From: Candidatus Gastranaerophilales bacterium
GTDB taxonomy: Bacteria; Cyanobacteriota; Vampirovibrionia; Gastranaerophilales; Gastranaerophilaceae
NCBI GenBank assembly: GCA_024695865.1
Contig: JAILHI010000035.1
Coordinates: 1-64,000 of the forward strand
Direction: 5' to 3'
Length of the DNA: 64,000 nucleotides
Part shown: one piece after another, positions 43,448 to 53,978 of the stretch
How the letters are laid out: each line of letters opens with the position of its first letter
Position numbering within the stretch: the stretch's first letter is position 1
Position numbers and translations under genes: made by a program
Notes under the pieces: model-generated
What the model saw: the letters and a program-made list of their open reading frames with translations, nothing else
Told to the model about the DNA's origin: nothing
Databases searched by the model: none

Positions 43448-44952
43448 TGAAATTCTGCGTTGAGAGCAGTCTGTTTGTAAACGAGTTGATGGAAGATGTC
43501 GCCTCTCTGTTCGCAAATCTCTGCCATTACGTTAAAGACGGAAGCGTTATTTTTGATGTTCATTGTGTATTGTCTGTAATAATAAAAGGCTTTTAACGGC
43601 TCTTTCTTCAGAAAATAATAGGTATCGCCTTTAATTCTGTCAAATTCAAAGCATTGAGGGTATAAAGCATATAAAATCGTACAAAATTTAAGCACTTCAT
43701 CGGCAAGCCCTTTGCTGTACATGCTGTTTACAAAATCCAGCATAGAATCAAGCATCTTCTGTGTGTAGGGTAAATCTTCCGCAGGTTCAAAGTATTTATA
43801 ATAATCGTTAAGGAAGTTTATTTCTTCTTTCAGACCTTTTTTGTCCAAAAAATCATCAATAAGGTCTTGTGTTAATTTTGACGCTGCTTTTATATTGCTT
43901 GCGGCAAGCCTTACGTCGCAGATTTCCCGATAATCTTCTTTTGCTTCTTTTACTCTTTTTTTAATCTCTTTTATTGCCTGATTGACGCCATGAAATTCGG
44001 GAGTTTTTTGTAAATTTTTTATTTTTTCGTAGTGTTTGTTTATTTTGATTAATTCTTTTACATAGTTTTTTATGTCGGGGTCGGCAGAATTTTGCAGTTT
44101 CATTTTGTCGGCGAGTGCTGCCGCCTGACCGACGAGTTTTTCTTTTTGCTCCGTTTCCTGAAAGGCATCTGTAAAGGCGTTTACAAAAAGTCTTTCCGTG
44201 AGCGTTTTGTTTTCCGAAAGAATATTATGATTTTTGCAGTAATCATAAACATTTTCTATCATATAAACTCTGTCGGCTTCTTTATCTTTTTTTGTATTAA
44301 TAACTTCGCCTCTTAAAGAGGATAATCTCATATTGTAGTAATGGAGCATTTCGGGAATGAAGTATGCCTTGCCGCACCACATTGTGTATTTCCACCAGAA
44401 AGCGTTGTCTTCGTACAATCTTCCTGCGGGGAAGTCGATTTGTTTTTCTTCTATTATTGATTTTCTGTATAATTTGTTCCATGGTACAACGGAAATTCTG
44501 AATTTTTTATCCAGAGTCAAATCCTGCAACTCTTTGTATTCGGCGTTAAAATAATCCTGAAACCAGTTAATGTAACTCAGTTTATCATCAGAAACTACTT
44601 TTACGCCCCAAATTACGAGGTTGACGTCGTCCGTCATGTGTTTGATTGCTTTTTCGTAGGTATCGGGTTCTATAAAGTCGTCAGAGTCAACAAAGCCGAT
44701 AAATTCGCCTTTTGCAAGTTTCAGAGCGTTGTTTCTTGCAACCGAGGGCCCTGCGTTTTCCTGTGTAAAAACAACTATACGGTTGTCTCTTTCCGCAAAT
44801 CTGTTACAGATTTCAAGACTTGAATCTGTTGAACCGTCGTTTGCAAGAATGATTTCAATATCATTATAGGTTTGTCCGGTAAGACTGTTTAAACACTTTT
44901 CAAGATATTTTTCCGCATTATAAACAGGAACAATGATGGAAATTTTAGGCAT
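43444..44952 (-). CDS. Family 2 glycosyltransferase with long C-terminal domain
   Basis: 502 residues. The N-terminal GT-A domain (about 1-230) has ISIIVPVYNAEKYL, EIILANDGSTDSS and FVDSDDFIEPD. The C-terminal 270 residues are helical, with a TPR-like end, and may bind the acceptor. It may work with the other two glycosyltransferases here on a surface glycan or the autotransporter. Confidence 0.88.
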   Translation of the reverse strand: MPKISIIVPVYNAEKYLEKCLNSLTGQTYNDIEIILANDGSTDSSLEICNRFAERDNRIVVFTQENAGPSVARNNALKLAKGEFIGFVDSDDFIEPDTYEKAIKHMTDDVNLVIWGVKVVSDDKLSYINWFQDYFNAEYKELQDLTLDKKFRISVVPWNKLYRKSIIEEKQIDFPAGRLYEDNAFWWKYTMWCGKAYFIPEMLHYYNMRLSSLRGEVINTKKDKEADRVYMIENVYDYCKNHNILSENKTLTERLFVNAFTDAFQETEQKEKLVGQAAALADKMKLQNSADPDIKNYVKELIKINKHYEKIKNLQKTPEFHGVNQAIKEIKKRVKEAKEDYREICDVRLAASNIKAASKLTQDLIDDFLDKKGLKEEINFLNDYYKYFEPAEDLPYTQKMLDSMLDFVNSMYSKGLADEVLKFCTILYALYPQCFEFDRIKGDTYYFLKKEPLKAFYYYRQYTMNIKNNASVFNVMAEICEQRGDIFHQLVYKQTALNAEFH

Positions 44953-45046
44953 TTTTTCTCCCGCTGCTATGGTATATTTTATTCTTCATTTTTCTTTTTG
45001 TCAAAATTCTTTAATTCTGTGATAAAATAGCCGTAAAGGATTTGAT

Positions 45047-46657
45047 ATGTCGTTTGATACTGCCTACAATTATCTTCTGGAAAATGATTTTGAAAACTTT
45101 GAAAAAAGTATAGCGGAATACATTGCTCTGGAGCCGACTTTAAGCGAAGAAGATATAAACAGAAATTATAATAAAATCAAAGAATGTCTGTTAAATAAAA
45201 CGGAAGAACATTTTGATAATAAGGATGGTTATATTACTATTTTCCGTTATATTTATCGGTATTTGGAAGAAAAGGATTACGACAGTTTGAATTTTTGGTT
45301 AAAGGCGGCGACAAATTTTCAGAAATTTGAACTTGATGACCTTGCGCTTGATTGTTATTTGACCTGTTTGAAGTTTAAAAATAACAGTGTTGAACTTTTT
45401 CGAGTTATCGGAGAATTGTTTTTTAAGAAAAAAAATTACGTTAAGGCGGTAAAATTTCTTGAAAAATATGTTGAGAAAGTAAAGACGAATGCTTATATTT
45501 ACAATCTTTTGGGGCACATGTATGAAACTCTTTACAAATCCGAAGACGTTGATAAGCAGATTTTATGTTTTGAAACGGCGTATAAACTTGAGCCATACAA
45601 TAAGGCTTTCATAAAAAATGCTGCGCTTGTTGCGGGGAAGAATAAAAATCTTGCCAAATTTATCAAGTATTCCAAGATGATTTTGGATAAAAACCCCACG
45701 AATGACGAACTTTTTGATTATGCCTGCTGGAGTTTTTACAATAAAATTTTTAAAAACACTCACAAATATTATCACAGCAGGTTTTTCAAGGAAAACGGGG
45801 CTACGCCGTATCCTGATGTTAATAATAAATTATGGAACGGGGAGCCTATTTCTGCCGATAAAAAACTGTTAATCAGATACGAGCAGGGTTTTGGCGATTC
45901 TGTTATGTTTGTGCGGTTTTTACCCGAATTTAAAAAACTTGTTCCGAATTTCACTTTTAAGGTTCAGCAGGCGCTTTGTTCTCTTTTTAGGTATAGTTTT
46001 CCCGAATTGGAGATTATACCAGATACGGAAGAATTTGAGAATTTTGAATATGATTATCAGATGCCGCTTATGGATTTGATGTCGGTGATGAAGATTACGG
46101 ATAAGACCATACCTTTAAAATCGGGCTATATTGATGTTTCCGAGGAAAAGAGAGAGGCTTTTAAGCGGGAACATTTGAACACCGAAAAATTCAAAATCGG
46201 AATAGCGTTCAGGGGAAATGCTGATTTTACGGGTGATAACAGGGATATTCCCGTTGGTGTTCTGGCAAAAATAGCGGAACTTGATGAGGTTCAGGTATAT
46301 TCTTTGCAGGTTGAAAATAAGCAGGATTTGTTTGACTTGCCGCAGAGTCAAAAGATTACGGATTTAAGTCCGTTTTTAAGTGATTTTGAGCAGACGGCGG
46401 CGGCGATGAAGAATATGGATTTGATTATAAGTACGGATAACGTTCTTTTAAATCTTGCGGGTGCAATGGGGCTCAAAACCTTTGGTCTTTTTAATTTTTA
46501 TACGGATTACAGATGGTTTACGCTCAAGGGTAACAATACGGGCTGGTATAATTCTGTAACGGCTTATAAAGCGAAGCGGTTTGACGATTGGGAAGAACTT
46601 TTTGACAGAGTTCTTGACGATGTCCGTAAAATATCCGTAAGTTACCGCAAAAATTAA
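45047..46657 (+). CDS. TPR protein with GT9/GT41-like glycosyltransferase domain
   Basis: 536 residues. TPR-like helices occupy about 80-250. The second half has LIRYEQGFGDSVMFVRFLPEF, FKIGIAFRGNADFTGDNRDIP and IISTDNVLLNLAGAMGLKTFGL, the layout of heptosyltransferase-like GT-B proteins fused to TPRs that can glycosylate proteins. The last residues (ISVSYRKN) and the stop are encoded by the edge of a dispersed repeat, so the original C-terminus was altered. Confidence 0.78.
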   Translation: MSFDTAYNYLLENDFENFEKSIAEYIALEPTLSEEDINRNYNKIKECLLNKTEEHFDNKDGYITIFRYIYRYLEEKDYDSLNFWLKAATNFQKFELDDLALDCYLTCLKFKNNSVELFRVIGELFFKKKNYVKAVKFLEKYVEKVKTNAYIYNLLGHMYETLYKSEDVDKQILCFETAYKLEPYNKAFIKNAALVAGKNKNLAKFIKYSKMILDKNPTNDELFDYACWSFYNKIFKNTHKYYHSRFFKENGATPYPDVNNKLWNGEPISADKKLLIRYEQGFGDSVMFVRFLPEFKKLVPNFTFKVQQALCSLFRYSFPELEIIPDTEEFENFEYDYQMPLMDLMSVMKITDKTIPLKSGYIDVSEEKREAFKREHLNTEKFKIGIAFRGNADFTGDNRDIPVGVLAKIAELDEVQVYSLQVENKQDLFDLPQSQKITDLSPFLSDFEQTAAAMKNMDLIISTDNVLLNLAGAMGLKTFGLFNFYTDYRWFTLKGNNTGWYNSVTAYKAKRFDDWEELFDRVLDDVRKISVSYRKN

Positions 46658-46800
46658 CCTGATGCGTCATTGCGAGCGAAGCGTGGCAATCCTTTTAACT
46701 GTCATACTGAGCGTTAGCGAAGTATCTTTTTGATAAGATTCTTCGGGCGAAGCCCTCAGAATGACGTTTCTTTTTCGTCACCCTGAACTCGTTTCAGGGT
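46633..46800. repeat. Dispersed repeats of both types
   Basis: The 'atccgtaagttaccgcaaaaatt' type edge (starts 'atccgtaagttacc') begins inside the preceding gene. 'cattgcgagcgaagcgtggcaatcc'-like and 'catactgagcg...ctcagaatgacg' units follow. No gene between 46658 and 47024. Confidence 0.8.
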
Positions 46801-46856
46801 CTGTGTTAGTTATTGTGAGCGAAATGAATTTGATTTAGGCGGCAAACCTTTCGCAT

Positions 46857-46889
46857 AAAAAAAGAGCCGCAATCGGTAACTTGCGGCTC
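46857..46889 (-). terminator. Terminator of the autotransporter gene
   Basis: GAGCCGCAA/TTGCGGCTC stem followed on the minus strand by T7, about 135 bp after the stop. Confidence 0.88.
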
Positions 46890-47024
46890 CGAATCTGTCG
46901 AGATTTTTGACAGAAGTGATAAAAATTTTATTATTGTCTGTGTTTCGTTTTAGCCTCGTGGCAATCCCAGAAAGGTATGCCCCCAACAAAACCCCCTCAC
47001 AAGAGGGGATTTTGTGAAGATAAC

Positions 47025-50000
47025 CTATTTTGCCTTTTTGGCATTGTCGCCGCCCAAAGCCCAACGGAAGCCAAAGGTGAAAGCGACACCGTTTCTTCCG
47101 CCGCCTCTGAACATAGCCTGTCCGAAGCCTGTAAATCTTTCACCGACGGTTTTCTGTAAACCTAAACCGTATTCGATGTAAGGTTTCATACTTGTTTCGG
47201 GAAGACCTATGTAGTTAGCGCTGACTTTTGTGTTACCCAAAAGGTTCCATTTCATGTTAACACCCAAGTAGGGCTGCCAGCCTTTAGGTAAGTTGCCGAT
47301 AACCTTTAATCCGGGTGATAACTGAATTGTGTGAGTTGATTCGGTATCAATTTTAACACCGTTGTTCAATGTGTAATCACCAAACGAATTTACGAAGGTA
47401 TAAGACATTGTCCAACTCGGCTGCAAGATTAATTTACCCTTGAACAATTCCCAGTTGTAGCCCGTTTTTGAAGCGATACCTGATGCAAGCATTGTCATAT
47501 CTGCTCTGCCGTAGAGAGTGCTGATATTTGCAACGTGAGCGCCGACGTTACCCGTTAAAGCGGTAAAGAAGTTGCCTTTGTACAATGCACCTGTTACACC
47601 TGCGACGCCGCCGTTCTGGTAGATACCGTTTCCGTCAAAGGTCTGGTGAGAACCGTTGTAACCTGCATAAACGGAAACCTGTGATTCCCAGCCGCTGTCA
47701 CCGAGTTCCATAACATCGGTGTCGCCGCCTACCAACATACCGTAAGAGATGTTGTTTACATCAGGGCCGTTTTCTAACTGAACAGTTTCAAATGAAGTAT
47801 AGGGTCTGAACCAGATACCTCTTGTCTCGTTTTGAGTCATCAACGGTGAGTAAACCGTCGGTGTTTTTTCGTCAGCCGCAGCATAAGAGTTTTGCTGTCT
47901 TAATGCTTTTCTTTGTTCCTGTGTCATCAACATTGTTTGGTCAAGGTTGCCGAAAGCGGTTTCATAGTTGTTTAACTGTGCGATTAAAGCACCCTGAGCC
48001 GCAACGCTTGAAGTGAATACTGAAGCATCATAGGAAACATAAGGATTTGAACCCTGATTTACGTTGTAAGTGAAGTAACCTTTTGTTCCGTCATCAACAT
48101 AGTTAACCAAATATTTGTAGATACCTGTATTTACCGTGCTGACAGTGGAAGTAACGTGACCGATTAAGGCTGCGTTGCCGAGGGCTGCGCTTACAAAGTC
48201 GGTTGTAAAGGTATTAGCGGTCGGTGTTCCGAAGATGTTCATACCTGCAACGTTTAAGTTTGCCACAGCAGTGATAGCGGGAGCGGTCAGAGTATCCATT
48301 GTCTGATTAGCCGCATCAACATCGACAAAGATGTTTGAATTTCCGTTAACGTTCAAGGCTGACAGGTTGATATTTGTAGCGGCGCCGTTCATCAAATCGA
48401 GAGAACCGCCGTTGAAGTCAACCGCATTGAGTTTTGCGGGGTTGTTTAAGTAGTTATCGTTGAGATATTTCAAAGTTCCGCCGAATAACTGCCATGAGAT
48501 TAACTCATCAACACCGCCTCTTATAACGTAAGCGCCTGTGTTTACTGCAATTAACGGGTCTAAAACACCGTTTAACTGAATTGTACCGTTATTGAAGATT
48601 AACTGGTTGTTTGCGTTATTTGAACGGATATCGTCGTTGATTGTCAAAGTATGACCGTTTGAAGTGTCTAATGTAACGGTTGATGCCGTACCGCCTGCGT
48701 TATCGTAGAAGATTGCGTTGGTGTTTGCACCGTTTGTGCCTGAAATTACGACGTCGTGGTTTTCAGCCTGAATTGTCAGATTGCTGTTTTCGTTGACCGT
48801 AATTGCACCCGTATTTCCTGCCATTGTGGTTACGTTGGAAACGCTTGTATCTTTAAGAGTAAGATTACCGTCTTTTGTTCCGCTTCCGACCGTCAGACCC
48901 GAATTAACGATTGCGTTTCCGTTACCCGAAATCGTTATGTTACCTACGATATCGGTTGCAGGGTTGCCTGCTTCGTTTGAGTCCATAGCATAGTTGTAAT
49001 ATGCGTTTTCATCTCCTGCCGTTTCGCTTGATGTCAGAACGTTTGTAAGGGTTGTTCTTACACCCGTAATCTGACCTGTTGCGGCATTGTAGGAAACAGA
49101 GTTTGCATCGCCTTTTGATGTAATCAGTTCGATATCCTGAATTGCGGCTTTTGATTTTGCAGAACCGTTGATAACCGAAATAGAAGCACCGTCTTCAACA
49201 CCTGTCATATCAAGTTTTGTGATTAAGATGTCACCGTTAACGAAAGTATCATCTGCCGTTAAGGAGTCATTCCAGTCTATTTCAAGATTTAAGGTTGAAT
49301 CGCCCGATACATCAAGTTTGTTTCCGTAATTGAGGGTATCTGACGAGCCGTCTAACATTTTGATTGTAGCGGTATTGCCGTTTTTTACACCGATTTTGCT
49401 TGCGCTGTCCTGAAAAGCATCACCTGCGCCTTTTGTAAGGGTTGCACCGCTTGTCAGGTAAACACGGCCGGTATAGTCTATTGTTGCATCAGATACGATA
49501 TTGCCGCTGAGATTTAAGTCTGCACTTCCCGAGCCCTGAATTTTACTCTTGTTGTCCTCGTTGAAGGTTATGTTTTCGTCAAGCAGAGTAAGTTCGCTTC
49601 CGAAGCCGCCCAGTGTAATCGTACCTGTTACATCGTTTAATTTAGTGAACATTTCGCCCTGGTTAGTTACATCACCGTCGATAGTACCCATGTTTGTAAC
49701 AGTATCGTGGTTTTCGACATTACCTGTGATTGTACCGAGGTTGGAAACGGTGCCCATGTTGCTGATATCACCTTCGACAGTTGCCTGGGCATTGTTTGTA
49801 AAGCCGCCGAAAACTTTGTTGTCAACGTTACCGAGAATTGTTCCGTTATTGACAACCTCTGCGGAAGTGTTTTGAATATCGCTTGAAACAGTACCGTTGT
49901 TTACAAATACGCCGTCAGCCTGATTTTTTATATCGCCATAGATAACGCCGTCATTAGCCATTTCTCCTGCGGTATTTGTTACATCACCCGTTATAATACC

Positions 50001-53000
50001 TGCGTTGTAGGCTGTTCCCGAGTTGGAGAAATCACTTATCAGCATTGCTTCGGGAATGGTTTCTTCCGTATTTCTCGGATTAACACCGTGCATAAAGGTT
50101 CCTGCGTTGGTTACCTTTGTTGCATTAATGTCGCCGCCGTTTATAAAGGTTGCGCCTGCATTGTTTGTAATTGTTGTGGTTTCAGCGCCTGTTGTGTCGA
50201 TTGTAGCGCCGACCGTATTTGCAAAACTGCCGTCATTTGTAATGTAGTTAAAGATTTTGTTGTTATTTACGACTACACCCTCTGCGGCATTTACAATGTT
50301 TGCTTCAACCGTTGCATCATTGATGAAAATGCCTGCGTTGTTCAAAGTACCTGACAACAATCCTGCATTGTGCATATTAGCGTTGTTTGTAATATCAGCC
50401 GTTACATGTGCTTCGGGAACAATTTCTTCGGGATTTTCGGGATTTGAGCCGTTGTAGAATTCGCCGTCGTTTGTGATTGTTCCGGTAGCAACAGTGCCTA
50501 CGTTTACAAATACCGCTTTTTCGTTGTTTGTAACGGATTTTGCGTATTGTGCACCTGTCAAATCAATTGTGCCTGCGTTGTAAATTTTACCGCTGTTTTC
50601 AATTTCACGGTTGTATTTGTTGTCGATGTTGATTGTACCAGATTTAATATATACGGCACCGTTTTCGCCGACCAATAAGCCGCCTCTTGCAGTTATGTTG
50701 TCAGCATTTTCGATAATGACAGTACCTGAATTTACATCAATGAGTGACTGAACAATTTTTGTATCAGCGCCGATAGTCATTGTTGTATTTGTTGCTTCGG
50801 GGTCCTCGTTGCCGAATTCGTCAAGTCCGAGATTGAAGTGTGTATAACCTAAACCTTCAATACCGCCGTCGAGAGTGGAGGCATTACCGTAGAAGTACAA
50901 ACCTCCGGATGATGATGCATTGTTTGTTATATCGTTTTTGACATAATCAACAATAGGTGTTTCTCCGTCGTAGGTGATTTTTCTTGCGTAGTTATTTGAG
51001 AACGTTACACCGTCTAACATAAGTTTTGCGCCGTTGCCGTTGTAGATAGCGCCGCCCATCATATCTTCATTCCATTTCGGGTTTTCAAGGTCAAGCAGGT
51101 AATGATTTGAGTAGTTACCTTTGAACGTTGAATCTTTAATGCTGAGATATGAGCCTTTGTTGTAGATAGCACCGCCGTTACCCGAAGTGTTTGATAAGAA
51201 ATCGGAATTTGTGATGTGAACTAATATTTTATCAAAAGAATTTGCAGCGGGCATTAATGCGATAGCACCACCCATTGAGTTTGTCTGACTGATATTGTCA
51301 GATGTTAGAGTTGCCGAGTCAACCGCTTTTGTTTCGTTCATTACAAAGGTTGTGTTATTGATGTTTATACCGTATGGAGCATTTGACAGCATATAATCAT
51401 AATATAATGCACCACCCTGTGCTGTACCTTTTACGGTTGTGTATTCATTTTCTAATTGGGCTGCCTGTGCAATGTTGCCGATAAATGATGAATCCGAAAT
51501 GTTCATATCAACTCTTGATGCCAATAAAGCACCACCAAAGGCAGAAGTGTTATAAAGAGCATCACCATCTTCTTCGACAGTACCTGCGATGTTGTTCATA
51601 AACATTGTGTTTGTAATATTTACATCTCTGTTTATTGCTCCTTCGTTTGAATTATGCGTAACATATAAAGCACCTGCTTCAGCCGTTCCTTCGGGTATTG
51701 CGCTGATTGCAGCGTTATCTGTAAATAACGAATCGCTGATATCGAGGTCGCCTTTTGCAAAAACCGCACCGCCGCCGTCAACTATGCCGGGAAATCCGCC
51801 GTTTGCACCTTTTGTGGAAATTGCTTTGTTGTTCATAAAGACTGAATCGGTAATTACGGATTTGAAGTGGTCACCCTGAATGTAATGACCTGTTTCGGGG
51901 TCAATTACTCTTTCATAACCGTCTTTTGTGATGAGGTAAACAGCACCGCCCATACCGAAGGTATGATTATCAACAGCCGTTCCCGCACCTTTTGCATAGT
52001 TGTCGGAGAACGTTACGTTATGGAGTTCCAAAACGGAATCTTCAACGTCTAAAGCACCGCCTGTACCGAAACTTTCCAAATTGGAGGCTTTTTTTGTAAA
52101 GCCCTGAAACAGTTCCAAATCGTTGATGATAAGGTGAGGAGTCAGGAAATCTTCTTCGGGCGGATATAACTGAGTGGGAATACGGATACCCGAATATTCA
52201 TTGCCGTCTGTAATAAGAATACCGTGGTTGCCGTTGATGGTGAGTGTTCTTTCAACAAAATAACCTTCATCATCGTAGTGGTACATATATCCGAGGTCTG
52301 AGTCCGCAACTGTAACATCAGGCATATCGTATTCAGATACCGTAATGTCTTTTAATGCTTCCTGCAAAGTCATTGAACGGTCTTTTGTGGTTGTATAGTA
52401 AAACACGCCCTTATCAGCAGGACTTTGTGTAAATGTATATTTCAAACCGCCATACTGTGTTGTGGAATCTGCAAAGGTTGCACTTCCATCAGTAAACAGC
52501 CTGAATGCACCGCTTGTTTTAGTTGTATCTGCACCGATAATATTTACTGCGAGTTTAGCCGTTCCTCCGCTTACAATAATAAAAGGGTCAACAGAAGAAT
52601 CGTTGCCTGTAAGATTTGCATCAACCATAAATTTGTTGTTTGAATCATCAAGACGTATCCAACCGATGCCCAAATTATCATCAATGTAGCCGTTTACGGT
52701 GTTGATAATTGAATCTCTGTACAAAAACATTTCCATGATATTGGTTTCTGTTCTTGCATTAGATGCAACTTTTTCGGTTGAGAATGAAGCACCGTTATCA
52801 AGGCTCATACAGCCTATATCTATATAACCTGCAGCGGTATCTTTGTTACTGCTTATAATTTGAATATCAGATGAGCCCTCTGCTCTGATATCACCGATAG
52901 TAATACCTGAAGGACCTGTCGGATTGGGACTTGACGGGTCGAGAGCAGAACTGTCCGCATAAAGTCTTAACTTGCCTCTTACATCATTATTATTTCTTAC

Positions 53001-53648
53001 GGTATAAAGATAAATGTCGTTATTTACTACACTGCCGTTTATATAAGCCAAGTTATCAACAATATCAACATCAGAACCCGGAAGTGATATAATTTTGTTT
53101 ATACCGTAATCAAGATACAAGCCGCCGCCCTTATCACCTGATGTATTATTTTTAATATTTGTATTTGCTAAATATACACCGCCGCCCCAGTTGATGTCGG
53201 AATATATTGCTCCGCCTTTTCCTGATGCATAGTTATCTGTGATAGTGGTCATCAAAGGCTCTTTGCCAGCATTAAACAATGATGATAAAGCAACAAGACT
53301 TGCATCATTGGTCAAATTGAAAGCACCGCCGTTGCCTGTTGTATGAAATCCTGTTATGCCTTTTAAATGATTTACGGTATAACCGACACCGTCACCTTTA
53401 AAGCCCGAATGACCGTTGCCTATTATTTTGAAATAATGTGCAGTTGTTATATCTTGAAGATTATTTATTTCAAAATATCTTGTTGTGTTTAGCGGCAAAT
53501 CTGCACTGATTGACTGGTCTGACGGCATAATAAATTTTGATACGCTCGTATCATTCAATGCCTGCTCCAATGCCGACGGCTCGGCATACGCCTGAGTCCC
53601 CGCCACCGCTGCGGAAAGCATTAACGCCGTTAATAGTTTCTTTTTCAT
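47025..53648 (-). CDS. Giant autotransporter with POMP-type repeats
   Basis: 2207 residues. A signal peptide (MKKKLLTALM to AYA, about 22) leads. The passenger to about 900 carries many GGA(I/L/V) and FxxN motifs (GSGGAIYNK, FSDNYAKG, FMNNIAG), like chlamydial polymorphic outer membrane proteins. From about 1000 to 1300, NNGT-I-x-G-V-x-N repeats suggest a regular beta-helix. The last 270 residues (from RGIWFRPYTSFE to FGFRWALGG) form a type V beta-barrel. It implies an outer membrane and a surface adhesin role. The three glycosyltransferases upstream could modify it. Confidence 0.92.
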   Translation of the reverse strand: MKKKLLTALMLSAAVAGTQAYAEPSALEQALNDTSVSKFIMPSDQSISADLPLNTTRYFEINNLQDITTAHYFKIIGNGHSGFKGDGVGYTVNHLKGITGFHTTGNGGAFNLTNDASLVALSSLFNAGKEPLMTTITDNYASGKGGAIYSDINWGGGVYLANTNIKNNTSGDKGGGLYLDYGINKIISLPGSDVDIVDNLAYINGSVVNNDIYLYTVRNNNDVRGKLRLYADSSALDPSSPNPTGPSGITIGDIRAEGSSDIQIISSNKDTAAGYIDIGCMSLDNGASFSTEKVASNARTETNIMEMFLYRDSIINTVNGYIDDNLGIGWIRLDDSNNKFMVDANLTGNDSSVDPFIIVSGGTAKLAVNIIGADTTKTSGAFRLFTDGSATFADSTTQYGGLKYTFTQSPADKGVFYYTTTKDRSMTLQEALKDITVSEYDMPDVTVADSDLGYMYHYDDEGYFVERTLTINGNHGILITDGNEYSGIRIPTQLYPPEEDFLTPHLIINDLELFQGFTKKASNLESFGTGGALDVEDSVLELHNVTFSDNYAKGAGTAVDNHTFGMGGAVYLITKDGYERVIDPETGHYIQGDHFKSVITDSVFMNNKAISTKGANGGFPGIVDGGGAVFAKGDLDISDSLFTDNAAISAIPEGTAEAGALYVTHNSNEGAINRDVNITNTMFMNNIAGTVEEDGDALYNTSAFGGALLASRVDMNISDSSFIGNIAQAAQLENEYTTVKGTAQGGALYYDYMLSNAPYGININNTTFVMNETKAVDSATLTSDNISQTNSMGGAIALMPAANSFDKILVHITNSDFLSNTSGNGGAIYNKGSYLSIKDSTFKGNYSNHYLLDLENPKWNEDMMGGAIYNGNGAKLMLDGVTFSNNYARKITYDGETPIVDYVKNDITNNASSSGGLYFYGNASTLDGGIEGLGYTHFNLGLDEFGNEDPEATNTTMTIGADTKIVQSLIDVNSGTVIIENADNITARGGLLVGENGAVYIKSGTINIDNKYNREIENSGKIYNAGTIDLTGAQYAKSVTNNEKAVFVNVGTVATGTITNDGEFYNGSNPENPEEIVPEAHVTADITNNANMHNAGLLSGTLNNAGIFINDATVEANIVNAAEGVVVNNNKIFNYITNDGSFANTVGATIDTTGAETTTITNNAGATFINGGDINATKVTNAGTFMHGVNPRNTEETIPEAMLISDFSNSGTAYNAGIITGDVTNTAGEMANDGVIYGDIKNQADGVFVNNGTVSSDIQNTSAEVVNNGTILGNVDNKVFGGFTNNAQATVEGDISNMGTVSNLGTITGNVENHDTVTNMGTIDGDVTNQGEMFTKLNDVTGTITLGGFGSELTLLDENITFNEDNKSKIQGSGSADLNLSGNIVSDATIDYTGRVYLTSGATLTKGAGDAFQDSASKIGVKNGNTATIKMLDGSSDTLNYGNKLDVSGDSTLNLEIDWNDSLTADDTFVNGDILITKLDMTGVEDGASISVINGSAKSKAAIQDIELITSKGDANSVSYNAATGQITGVRTTLTNVLTSSETAGDENAYYNYAMDSNEAGNPATDIVGNITISGNGNAIVNSGLTVGSGTKDGNLTLKDTSVSNVTTMAGNTGAITVNENSNLTIQAENHDVVISGTNGANTNAIFYDNAGGTASTVTLDTSNGHTLTINDDIRSNNANNQLIFNNGTIQLNGVLDPLIAVNTGAYVIRGGVDELISWQLFGGTLKYLNDNYLNNPAKLNAVDFNGGSLDLMNGAATNINLSALNVNGNSNIFVDVDAANQTMDTLTAPAITAVANLNVAGMNIFGTPTANTFTTDFVSAALGNAALIGHVTSTVSTVNTGIYKYLVNYVDDGTKGYFTYNVNQGSNPYVSYDASVFTSSVAAQGALIAQLNNYETAFGNLDQTMLMTQEQRKALRQQNSYAAADEKTPTVYSPLMTQNETRGIWFRPYTSFETVQLENGPDVNNISYGMLVGGDTDVMELGDSGWESQVSVYAGYNGSHQTFDGNGIYQNGGVAGVTGALYKGNFFTALTGNVGAHVANISTLYGRADMTMLASGIASKTGYNWELFKGKLILQPSWTMSYTFVNSFGDYTLNNGVKIDTESTHTIQLSPGLKVIGNLPKGWQPYLGVNMKWNLLGNTKVSANYIGLPETSMKPYIEYGLGLQKTVGERFTGFGQAMFRGGGRNGVAFTFGFRWALGGDNAKKAK

Positions 53649-53696
53649 TTACTTTTTCTCCATTTTTTATTCTTAATTATTGATTATTCTTGTTTC

Positions 53697-53927
53697 GTCA
53701 TTGCGAGCCGACTTGTCGGCATTGCAATCCTTTTTGTTTTTTTGTTGTCATACTGAGCGTAAGCGAAGTATCCGGCTGATTTTATTCAATTGTTTTGTTT
53801 TCGTCATGCTGAATTTATTTCAGCATCTGTCCTTTTCGGCTGGATTCTTCACCCTTTCGGGTTCAGAATGACATTTTTTTAGTTTTTCCGCCAGATTCCG
53901 AAACATGTTCGGAATGACGGTTTTTTG
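53697..53927. repeat. Repeat block; includes long direct repeat copy 1 (53747-53927)
   Basis: A 'cattgcgagccgacttgtcg' hairpin, then a 181-bp segment from 'gtcatactgagcg' to 'gacggttttttg' that recurs at 54999-55178. Together the two copies flank the degenerate protease gene. Confidence 0.85.
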
Positions 53928-53978
53928 CAAAAAACACCTAAAAATATTTTTTGCCTTAATTATTAAGTTTTGTATATT

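Noticed and set aside
47822-52689. Several plus-strand frames opposite the autotransporter
   Set aside because: They are shadows of the repetitive coding strand, lack ribosome sites and have no domain.
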